From Diospyros lotus (Eukaryota; Streptophyta; Magnoliopsida; Ericales; Ebenaceae), in NCBI RefSeq assembly GCF_014633365.1, contig NC_068349.1, forward strand, positions 18,986,753 to 19,050,752: a stretch of DNA of 64,000 bases, read 5' to 3'. The first letter of the stretch is position 1; each line of letters starts with the position of its first letter. The position numbers and the translations under genes were made by a program. Below, piece by piece: positions 10,579-20,900 of the stretch. The notes under the pieces are model-generated. The model had not been told where the DNA came from, ran no database searches, and saw only the letters and a program-made list of their open reading frames with translations.

Positions 10579-13115
10579 TGTAACGACCCGTTAGTGGGTC
10601 CAGGTGATTTATATATTGGAATAAGATATATATTTTATTAAAGTAATGTTTTGGTGAATTATATGTGATATTTTTACTTGATGTGCAATCGAAGCGAAAA
10701 AGTCAAAGGTTTGACTTAAATGGTAGTAGGACATGCAATGGCTTAAGGTATGTGTGGAAATGTTGTATAGTGTTGATTTAATGTTTAAGCTATTATTTAA
10801 AATATGAAATTCTCATTTAAGTGTTTTGGCACCAAGGGAATTTAAGTAGTTGTGGGTGGGAATGTGTATATATATATAAGAGAGAAAGGGGTCATCTTTG
10901 CATGTAAGGGAAGAATTAAAAGGCGAAGGAAGAGGAGGAGGACCAAGGTAGGGTTTCTTCTCCTTGCTTCCTTGTGTGTGTTTGATTTTCAAAGGGATTA
11001 AGAGGTTAATGATCACTTCATCATCTTCTTCTTTCTTCCTTTATTGCTAGTTTTCTTGTTGGAAGTGTGAACTAAAAGGTTGTGGAAGAGCATATTCTCA
11101 AGTAGGATCATCAAGAAAGGCTTCTAAGGCAAGTTCTAGTTCCTTTTATCTCTCTTGTAAGCTCTAGCCTTGATGTTTGGGGATTTAAGTACAAAAATCC
11201 TATGTTTTTCTAAAAGATACTTGTGTTGAAAGGTTATGTAGAAACCTTTGTAAATCTCCCATGTTTCTTGTTTAATCTTGTTAGTCTTTCTTGGGTTTCA
11301 AAGTAGAGCTAGTATCACCTTACAATCCTAAAGGAATGGTGCTTTGGGGCTAGGGGTGGATGGTATGAGCTTGTCTCCATTTGTCATGCATTTGGTAGGT
11401 CTCGGGAGGGTTTTAAGCTACTATCAGTCGATATTTGGGGGGAAACTGTCGATTGTTTGCAGCATCTGTCGATTGTTTTTGTCAAAAGGTCGACCATTTT
11501 TGCGATGTGGTAACCTGCGCATGCTCTACTGTTTTGGGTATAACTTTCAGTAAAAAATTCCGATTCGAGATCCATTTATTGAGTTGTAAACTAGACTTGA
11601 TAAGCTTCAATTTCACATAGTATTCATACTATTTGGCTAAGTTTTTGAGTGGTTTATTCTTGATTCCAAAAAATGTCTAGATGTTTTTGAGAATAATTAT
11701 GCACTCATTGGTGAGGTGTTATGTGAATTGGGGCTTCATGATAGACATGTTTGAGTATGATAATGAGCTAGTATTGGGTCATATGGAAATTTGGGATTGG
11801 AGAGCATTTCACTTGTGTAGGTGTTAATTGGGGAGTTTCTTGGGGTTTTTGATGAGTATGTATGGAGTGGTAGATGAATGAGAGATTGGGTCATATAGTG
11901 CTATGAGTTGGGGCGTAACACTTGTAGGTATGCCCTAGTAATGTTGAAATATTTAACCTGAGAGTTGCTTATGAATTTGAGAATGGATGTGAAGGTGAAG
12001 TATACGCCATGAGTGGAGTTGTAGTTTCGGGAAGAGATATGGGGTGCGGTATGAGTTCATGTGCATGCGACGACTATGGGGGTGTATATATGGTTGACCT
12101 CCCTTCTTGGCTAGAGCATCGCAAGAATGAGGCTACTACATACTTGGCGTGTGGTATCGTTGGCCGGTGCTAGCTTGTTGGGAGTGGGTTGGGAGCGAAC
12201 CGAAAATGCTGCTATGATGAGGCCACTGCATATTTGACGTGTGGTATTATAGGTAGGTACTGGATAGCAGTGGACTGGGGAGTGGACTGAGGGCACTACT
12301 ATGATAAGGCTACTACATACTTGGTGTGTGGTATCATGGCATGTACTAGTGCCATCAAGTTGAGAGTGAGCTAAGAGCACTATTATGGTGAGGCCACTGC
12401 ATACTTGGCGTATGGTACCGTAGATGTGTGCTAACATCGCAGAATGGATGGAAATTTATGGGCCCAAAGTGGGGTGCCTTGTGGCATGAATATTATGTTA
12501 CGGTGAGATAGTGAATGTGGTGCTTATAACATTATGTGGGTTCTGGAGACTATGTGGTAGCAGGGTTACCGGATTGTACCTTGATTATGGTGGGAGCTAG
12601 ATAGTTGAGTGGACTACAATGATTTTCGTTATATCTTTCATGTGGTGCTCCCTGTTTCTATTTTGTCAGCAGTACTCTATGTTATGATCCTACCATATAT
12701 TGCCTGTTATTGCTTATTGAGTCTCCATTGTGATATATCCCATGCAACATTTTGTTGTGTTATACTTGTTGAGCCTTGCGACTCTCTCTTTACATCATTC
12801 TAGGTACATGTAAAGCGAAGGATGAGAAGAATTCTAGCGGGTTTGATCTATTAGGTTAGATGTATACAGAGCTCACCCGAACAAAAGGTCTTGCGGACGT
12901 TGTTAGTTTGTGGCTTGCTAGTGGATGTATATTTAGAATTTGGGTTTGTTGTTTCCCATTTTGGACAGGCTAACAGAATGTAAAGGACAATGCTTATTTT
13001 GTTTTGTATGGAAAAAAAGAAAAGAAAAAAGCATTGTTATTTGTTGTATGGTATGAATGATCTTGATTGAGTTGCGCTTTGTTCCCATCTTGTGTTGGAC
13101 CTCCGACTCGTTACA
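10579..13115 (+). mobile_element. Solo LTR (probably Gypsy), 2,537 bp
   Basis: Begins TGTAACGACCCG and ends GACTCGTTACA, giving an 8-bp perfect terminal inverted repeat (TGTAACGA/TCGTTACA). It is flanked by the 5-bp target duplication CTTAG (10,574-10,578 and 13,116-13,120). It sits in the Copia element between zinc knuckle and protease. The TGTAACG start and its length suggest Ty3/Gypsy, which is an inference. A TATA-like TATATATATATAAG lies near 10,868-10,880 on plus. CTGTCGATTGTTT boxes occur at about 11,425-11,500 and a four-copy minisatellite at 12,129-12,430. No internal domain is attached. Confidence 0.85.
12129..12430. repeat. Four-copy minisatellite, 84-90-bp period, inside solo LTR
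   Basis: The recognisable core GAGGC(T/C)ACT(A/G)CATA-(C/T)TTGRCGTGTGGTAT recurs with starts near 12,129, 12,219, 12,306 and 12,390. The open frame on the minus strand here (12,437-12,111) only reflects this repeat. Confidence 0.75.
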
Positions 13116-13120
13116 CTTAG

Positions 13121-13854
13121 AACTCCTTTCTCTTTGGACAATTCTTCTTAATGTGTCATTTCTCATGGAAATGGTAGCATTTTATTACTTTCCTGCCACT
13201 CCTTGACCTAGACCTTGACTTGTTCCTGCCTCTAGTGTCTCTCTTGTCTGGTCTTATCTTGACAACAAGTACATCTCCAGTGGTGATCTTTCTCTCTACC
13301 TTATTATGCAATTCTTTAGAGTTTAAAGCACTTATAACATCATCAAGAGTTAAGGGATATCTTTGTCATGCTTTAATATATCCACAAAAAGTTTCATAAG
13401 ATTTAGGTGTTTTGTCCTCATTATCATACTTTACCTCTATATTTTTAAGATCTAGGCATAACTTATTGAATTTATCAATATGCTCTTATAGTTTTTGCCC
13501 TTCATTCATCTTGAATGTAAAAAACCTAACATTCAAGTACAACCTACTTGAGAGAGATTTGGTCATAGATAGGCTTTCCAACTTAAGCCAAATCCTTGTT
13601 GTTGTCTTCATCTTAGACGCCTCTCGCAGCATCTTATCTCCTAAATTCAATATTAGGGTATTGAATGCCTTCTTACTGATTTCTTTCTTCCTTTTTGTGG
13701 TATACACGACATACATCTTTGTTTCCCCTTCAAGTGCTTCCTTTAGTCCAAGGTTTCCAAGCAAAACCCTCATTTTCATCTTCCATAATCCAAAATCATT
13801 CTATTCTTCAAACTTCTCAATGTCATACCTTGTTGTAGATGAAGTTGATGCCAT
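13121..13854 (-). pseudogene. Copia gag remnant with degenerate zinc knuckle
   Basis: The frame begins at ATG 13,854 (MASTSSTTRYDIEKFEE, then a stop). It continues with KMKMRVLLGNLGLKEAL, LILNLGDKMLREASKMKTTT, WLKLESLSMTKSLSSRLYL and FFTFKMNEGQKL, which are typical of Copia gag. A zinc knuckle near 13,135-13,175 has lost a Cys (CYHFHEK, stop, HIKKNC). It belongs to the Copia element that ends at 14,459. Confidence 0.8.
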
Positions 13855-13939
13855 TTCCACGAGTTAGAATTCTCAATTATGACTTTTTAACGTTGAATCT
13901 TGCTTTTCTTGACTAAATGACTGGGCTATGATGCCAAGT

Positions 13940-14459
13940 TGTTGTTTTGAACGTCAAAAACCTTAAATAAAACTTCTTGAACGCACACTTTCACGCACAA
14001 ATGTTACAGAATATAAGAAAAAATAGAAGAATACAAATTATAAGAACAATAAAGAAATACGAACAAACAAGAACACTCACAAGACAAGAGGATTTATCCT
14101 GGTTTATATCATCATAGATTTGATGATCCTACATCTAGCCTTAAATCGAGAGCCAATCTTTTTACTAATCTTAATCAAACAATACACACGAACACGAGCA
14201 CACTTACAAAGATTACAAAGTCTATCGCTCACTAAGCTTTCCTCTCTTGAGACACTGATTTGATTTAATTCATCTAATCTAACAATCCAACCTTCTATTT
14301 ATAAAACATAGAGACATATTTTACAATGTAATTGATAGATAATTATCGTTGCAAATCCAATAATTACTTTTATAATTCTATTAGCTGCCACCTAACTACA
14401 TGAAACTTAACTTGGATTAAAAATGTGCCTTTGACCTTACTTAATGCAAACAAATAACA
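13940..14459 (-). mobile_element. 5' LTR of the decayed minus-strand Copia
   Basis: 520 bp with TG...CA ends on plus (TGTTGTTTTGAACG ... CAAATAACA). It abuts a decayed initiator-Met-type PBS (minus TGGCATCATAGCC, 13,936-13,924) and then gag. No second copy is found, so the boundaries rest on the termini and PBS position. Confidence 0.65.
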
Positions 14460-14530
14460 GGTTGATTATTGGCACTACCTAAGAAAACAAAAAGAAAAAG
14501 GAGGAGAAACACCACCACACTATGTTTCTA

Positions 14531-14565
14531 ATTGTATTGAAATTTTTATGAAATTTCAATACAAT
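14531..14565. repeat. 15-bp inverted repeat (hairpin)
   Basis: Arms ATTGTATTGAAATTT (14,531-14,545) and AAATTTCAATACAAT (14,551-14,565) are perfect, with a 5-nt loop. It lies about 450 bp upstream of the TATA box of the 682-aa gene. It may be the core of a small MITE; I could not set outer ends. Confidence 0.6.
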
Positions 14566-14906
14566 TTCATTAAAAATTTTGGTATTGAGAAAACTGTACT
14601 GAATAAGGAAACTTTGATAAAGTTTTATAAAATATAAAAGGTAAAGTAAAAAATTTCCAAGTTGCTTATACAAACTATTTTTGTATAGAAACTTCAATCG
14701 AGGGGTGTGTTGCGGTAAGAGTACTCCCAGTCCATGCTACTGGAGGAAGAGATACAGCCGCTCTTCGCATGTAGAAGCAAGGACTTAACTGTAAATCCGC
14801 TTGGCCCCTTCAACAGTCTTCTTAAACGTGTCAAGTTTTAACTGGCCAGACTTTCAAAGTACCAAAAAGCTGGCTGTACCTGAACATCACCTGAACATGG
14901 ATAACG

Positions 14907-14914
14907 CCACGTGG
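14907..14914. promoter_or_regulatory. G-box CCACGTGG in promoter
   Basis: A perfect palindromic G-box, the classical bZIP/bHLH site in plants, lies about 100 bp upstream of the TATA box. Position and sequence favour a functional promoter element; binding is not shown. Confidence 0.5.
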
Positions 14915-15016
14915 AACAAAAAGAAAGGATAGGGCTAGATCACACTGATGGCAACCGCACCGGAATATACCCCACCGACGGAGCAATGCAATCGACTTTC
15001 GCGTTTTCCCGAAAAC

Positions 15017-15024
15017 TATAAATA
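15017..15024 (+). promoter_or_regulatory. TATA box of the 682-aa protein gene
   Basis: TATAAATA in a GC-richer promoter stretch predicts transcription start near 15,050, giving a 5' UTR of about 220 nt before the ATG at 15,273. Confidence 0.65.
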
Positions 15025-15095
15025 CCTCCAATTCTCAACGTAACGCCTCCCCCATTTCGTGCCCTAGCCCCTTGAACGCCTCCGCCAGCCGCAAC

Positions 15096-15173
15096 ATGAA
15101 CTCCAAAGCCCCAATTTATCCCTTTCCTTACTTCAATCCGCCGCTGAATCCTTGTTCTATGGCTCCTTTTTGA
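15096..15173 (+). promoter_or_regulatory. Upstream ORF (25 codons) in the 5' leader
   Basis: The first ATG after the TATA box opens a 25-codon frame (MNSKAPIYPFPYFNPP...) that stops at 15,171-15,173, 99 nt before the main ATG. It is Pro- and aromatic-rich. If translated it would lower initiation at the main start; whether it is conserved is unknown. Confidence 0.45.
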
Positions 15174-15272
15174 CTAGAAATTTGCTCGGAAGAGCGGTGG
15201 AATGGTCTGGCCTCCTGTGAATCGGAGGTTTTTGTGCGGCTTGGGTTGTTGTTTGATTGTTGTGTTGTGGCG

Positions 15273-17869
15273 ATGGATGCGGTGAAGTTGGCTCTTCCGG
15301 CGGCGGTTGCGGTGTCAAAGATCATGGGATCGGAGGGTTGTGGCGGCGGTGGGGCTGATGGCGGTGGTGCTGGTGGTGTTGGGGTTACGGTCGTGGAAGT
15401 CGAGGCTCGTGAATCGGACCGGATTTCTATTGTCGTTCCCCCCGCAGTCGAGAGGTTCGGCTCTTTTTTTGGCAAGAAAGGTGGGTTTTTTTTCCCTGTT
15501 TATTGTTTATCTCGTTTGATTTTGGGTATTGGTTTATCTGGTGGGTTGATGTTAGTTCGGGTAACCAAAAATTAATGAAGCTGAAATTCTATTGCTTACT
15601 GGACTTGGATGATATTCACTTTAATTATGCATGTATTATAAAAACTGAATCTAGGAGATTTAGAAATTGAGTGGACCTTTAGGGTTTGCAGCGAGATTGG
15701 TCCCATTAGGTCATTGCCAGGTCAAATATCTCCAGAATTGATAATAATCCTTGTTTGTAGTTTGTCAGTGAGGAGGATATCAAGTGAGGTTTAAAACTTA
15801 TAGATTGGCATGGAGCTTTACATGAGAGGTTATGTTATGTTTAGCAGAAAGTCATTTGCGATCTTATTGATTTTGTTGAGCTTTGATGAAGCTCTTGGTC
15901 ATTGTCGACATTGAGGATTCTCTGTATGCATGTAGTGGTTGTTTTTACGTGTTTCATGATTTCATTTTTTCTTTTTGTTAATTATTCAGCAGGCTAACTA
16001 TTGAAAATTACTTTTGAGGAAAACACTGGGATAATTTTGTGAACATTAAATGTATCTGTACTTGCCATTGGTTTGGGGAATTTGTATAATCATCTTAGAC
16101 ATTGCTTGCCATTTATTTCTTGTAAATCCTATCTGTTTAATATTCTGATTTCTCAGTTATTAAGTAGACGACCTTTAGGATCATTGGGTCAGTCATTATA
16201 TTTTGGTGCTTTTGAGGTAAAAAACTTGGAGATAGAGAAGATGGGATGTCAGGAGAATGTTTCCATTTTTTTTTTCTGCTTTCATTTTTGTATTTTACAT
16301 TTTATTCCATTATCAAATTACTTTATGGAATGTGATTTGCAGATGAGAGAGATGCTGTTAGTGCCAAAGAACCAACTTTCCAGAACAGGATGGCATGTAC
16401 TGAACTGTGTAGTGATATTAATAAGCCTGCTAGCTCTCAGTGTGAAAATGCAGCTCGAGAGCTTAAACTCCAAAATGGTTCACCTTTCCCAATTCCAATT
16501 CTTGAGAGTAAACAAATACAACGAAAATCTGGGAAAGTGGCAAGAAGTGCTACTGGTTGTTCCAAGAGACCGAGGACGGCACAAACGGAAGAAGTGTTCA
16601 TAAATGAAGTTGATGCTAATGATGTAAAGGGTAGGTCTAATGAGCTTGTTTTATCTTGCAAATACCACATTTTGATTGGGAAATAAAGTTATTGACACGA
16701 CATAGGTACATGCTTAAGGTTTTCAAACTGAAATATTGGTAAAAATGTAAATGTACCCAGGAAGAGATTTTTGATACTTTGACCAAGCCATGTTGTTTTG
16801 TTTGATATTGTGTGTACTTTTAGAATAACTTGATTTGATGCCTTTTTATGCTCTTCTCTCTCAGCTTTCTGTATAAGTGCATATTTGCAATAATTGATGT
16901 CTTGTAGATGGCTGCCCCCCTACATATTTATATCTGCGGTTTTGGATGTTCTGAGAATGAGTATTTTTGTTCTTGCCAATCATCTATCTGAGTGCATTTT
17001 AATTGAGCAATAAAGTGAATTATCTAGAAACATTTTGTAGACTTGGTTTCTTATTAATATCAATTATCTTTTCCTCTTGAAAGTTCTGATGGTGAATTAC
17101 TTAGTATGCATTTTAAGAGGAGTAGCATCAAGAACGCTACATAGATGAGAGATGCAAGGGCACTGAAAGTGGGCATTAACAAGTGAGAGATGACGTGGGG
17201 CTGAAAAGTGTGCAAAGAAAAGGACATTTTTAGTTGTTTATCTAACTGTATATTTATTAGACCTGAATATATGGGAAATATATACATTTTTGGCAACTTA
17301 GAATTTGTGTCACAGCTTCAGCAGACTGTCACCTTTGTTCTAGTGTTCCCTGCTGTAGCATAGGATTATTCACTCATGAACCTTTAATTGATGGAAAAAA
17401 TTATTCTGTGGTTGATTAACCATTTTTAGGCCTTTGTTGAAATTCAAAATTGTAACACAGTCTCAAAAGACACTATTGCCACACCCTGATGTTTCCTGAA
17501 CATAGCATGGAATTATTGTAATATATGTGCGTTAACATTAATTGATGGGGAAAAGTATTCAGTATTTGATTAATCAATTTCTGAGACAATTCTTCACATT
17601 TATGCATCTAATGGATTGGAATATAGTGGCCTTATGGAAGATATGGTTATGGATAGAGATGATTGGCAAGCTTGAATCTATGCAATTAACCCTTAGTGGG
17701 ATTAAGGCTTTTGTTGTTGTAATGCATCTGAATGGTTCAATTATTATAGGGGTTAGCCCTATGATGCAGCCTAGTTAATTAAAGATTTACTTTCAGTTGT
17801 CAATGAAGTACAGATTTTTATGGGAGAAGAAATTTGGATTATTGGAAGATTCCTCTGATTTTTTGAATC

Positions 17870-17913
<44 letters not shown>

Positions 17914-20900
17914 GCAGGCTCTGGTTCTATCTCCTATGCTGGTTCTTTCCCCTTCTTTGTCGATTCTCTTTTTCTGATATGTCATGTGTGTGTGTTTCTC
18001 AAATGGTTCTATTAGCATCTTTGTTATTACTGTTCTCCAGAACTTCTCTATTTTTTCCTTTACATCTTCTTCTTTCTCTATTTTTTTATGCTGGATTTCT
18101 TTTTCACTTTACGGGAACTTGTTTTCTTCTTCTACAGAAGATTCCTTTCTTGTCTCTACTGATCAATCTTCATTTGTCTTTGCATTTTATCCTCGATTTC
18201 TGCTGCATCCTTTCCTCTGTTTCTGCTGTATCTGTGTCTTTTGAGTTTATGCTGCATGTATTTCTTTGTGTCCATTACATGTTAGAAGACATCCATGGGT
18301 TTCATCACTTTGTACTGATGTAACCTTCACAATATTGAGTTGTATTTTATTGTTGAAAAACACACTAAAGCTTGCAGCCCCAGGAAAAACATGAATTTCA
18401 ATCTTTTGGGCATTGGGATTGTATTTTATTTCATTTTCTTTTTACATGGTCAAGGTTGAGCCACCTTGTGGATTCACATATCTTGTTTTATGGTTCCATG
18501 TTAAATGTTGTGTGTCAAGTCGAAGTGGTTTCTTCTGTGTATGTTAGCAGGATGAAAATTTCCTACTCAAAACATGAAATCTGTTCCAATTTCACTCTTA
18601 GTTTCAATCTCAAAATCATGTTTAAACACTCAAAAGTTAGGTAAGAATAAACATTTCCAATTGGTTGAATCTTATGCATAATTGACATCTAATTTTAACT
18701 TTATATGCAAAACTTAAACATTTCCATAAGGATATCTTATTCAATGGGAGTTAAATATTGGTTGTGTAAGAAGAATGGTAGCTCTGTGTTAAAGCTAGAA
18801 AGGAGGAAATAATGATTGAATATAATTAACTCAATAAAATTTCCTACTCAAAACTTGGAAATCTGTTTCAATTTCCTTCTCACTTTCATCCTCAAAATCA
18901 TGTATAACCCTGCCCAACTCAGGTAAGAATAAAAGTTTCTAATTAGTGGAATCCTTATACATAAGCGACACCAATTTTAACTTGATAAGCACAACTTAGA
19001 TATTGTAATATGGATATCTAATCTAATGACAAGTTCAAAGCTTAAAGCTATATGAGATCTAGGGTTCTTAGTGATTTAGAGACCAATATCCATGCAGGTG
19101 ACTTTTATTTTCGTGTTTAGCACCAGTTTGATTTTACTACAATTTTTAGTTTTCTGTTTTCATTTTCATTTTGCAGAAAAACAGAAAATGGAGTTTGACG
19201 TGTTGTTTTCATTTAAAAAAAACACAATTTCCATTTTTGGGAAAAAAATCAATTTCCATAATCATATTTTTGCTTATATTCAATTGATTACCTACCCCGT
19301 AATTAACTTAAGCTTTGGTTACCAACCAGCCACACCCCTTAATTAATCCAACATTTATTTATGCCCCAACCATTTTTGTAGGGGATAGTATTTTTATTTA
19401 TATAAAATAAATTTTTTACATATATTTAATCATCTACTAAAATATGCAACATTTTTTTTTATCAAACATTATCTTCAATTTTTATTTTCAAAATTTTGAA
19501 AAAAGACAACATTATCAAATGTAATGGTTAGTTCCTATTTTTTAATAGAAAATAAAAACAACCACAACAAATAAAATGAACATTAAAAGTGAATGCATAA
19601 AAATTAATGGCAAAGTCAAAAATGCCCTGGAAGATTCATGTCATGGCATCGCAGGTATCACTTGTTGGAACCATGTTTTGTTACCAGTATCATTTGGTAA
19701 TACAACCTGCATACGTCACAAGATATCTATCCATCCTACATGTACTTGGCTTTTCATCACTGGCTCATGACATGTATGGCATCCTCCTTTTAGAGTTCAT
19801 GTAAGTAAATAATGCTGCTAGGCATCATCCCGTAACCCTAGATGATTTGTTCTTTTTTTGTCCTTTCCTTTTTCCTTTTTTCCTGAACATGGTTCTTTAA
19901 CTTGATGAGCAAACTTAAAGGAGAACGCAGCTTTTATGATTTTGTATTCTTCATCCATTGTTCATAACTGGATATCTGTACTATACAAAATACTCTAAAG
20001 TTATATTTTGCCTCCATCAAGTCGGTGATGTATGAAGTTACCAATTTGCAGTCCTGTCACTAGAATAAGTTTCACTGTTTCCAAAAGCCTGAGTAAATAA
20101 TTTATCTTATATCTATCTGAGAAACACAGAGCATAATTGTCTCATTTTTCCATATTTCTAGAGAAAAGCCACTTGTCTAAGCAGAAGAATGGGTTACATG
20201 GAAAGCGGGGGGACAAAAGAAATGGTAAAGTTCCCATGAAAAGTAAATATGATCATTTCTCTCTGAAAGCTGGCATGGGGAGCTTCAATTCAGCTGGTGG
20301 CAGCAACAACTTTCTTGGTAAGTTGTTATTGCACATGTAGATATCCTCTAGTTGTATTTATTGTTTTTCTGGGGTGTGTTTTCCTTTATGGCTGTTACTG
20401 CAATTGAATTTCCCGAATTAAGCATTTCCTTGGGCTTTCACTCTCTCTCCCTTTGCCGGCTGGGGGGGCATTGGTTTTTTTTTTTTTGGGGGGGTGTTGG
20501 GACCAATTTGTATAATTATTTAATTATTTGAGAGGAAGGTATGAGGGCATTCCTTGGTAACAATAGTAAGATTATTCCTTTATAACTAGAAGGTCATTGG
20601 TTCAAGTTGAGGAAACAATCTCTTATAAAGGGTGAGTTTTGTACAAAATCAACCCTTTCCCTACCTTCATAAAGTGGGGAGCCTTGTGCCCTAAGTGCGT
20701 GCACTAAGCGCTCCCTTTATTTGAGAGTAAGGCATCCTATTGGTAACAATAATAGTTGCGTCTTTTTGCTATATTCCTTGTTGCATTGTCCATATTCCTA
20801 ACCATTTGGGAACTAGTATATCATTTCAACCTAAGAATGAAAAAGTGATGGAATAGAAATTATAGAATTCTATCTTATGGCCTTATTTGGTATCCAGATT

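Larger units (their letters stand above)
4990..14459 (-). mobile_element. Decayed Ty1/Copia retrotransposon with two nested insertions
   Basis: On the minus strand the order is LTR (14,459-13,940), PBS-like TGGCATCATAGCC (13,936-13,924), gag from ATG at 13,854, decayed zinc knuckle near 13,170, protease (10,511-10,074), GAG-pre-integrase/integrase (7,860-7,500), linker and RT (7,107-6,047) and RNase H (5,716 to about 5,090). This gag-PR-INT-RT-RH order is typical of Copia. The element is split by insertions at 7,906-10,077 and 10,579-13,115. Stops and frameshifts occur throughout and the protease catalytic motif is lost. Only the 5' LTR is found; the 3' LTR is missing or unrecognisable below 5,000. 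Confidence 0.85.

Noticed and set aside
15128..15475. Pro-rich 115-codon minus-strand open frame
   Set aside because: It is the antisense of exon 1 of the 682-aa gene (Gly codons read as Pro/Ser). The plus strand has the TATA box, ATG and splice donor.
16073..16603. 176-codon plus-strand open frame
   Set aside because: It starts in an intron and overlaps exon 2 in a different frame from the one that fits exon phases and joins MACTELC...KRPRTAQ.
17979..18323. Phe/Leu/Ser-rich open frames resembling membrane proteins
   Set aside because: They lie within intron 2 in T-rich DNA; hydrophobicity follows from TTT/CTT codons. No family resemblance.
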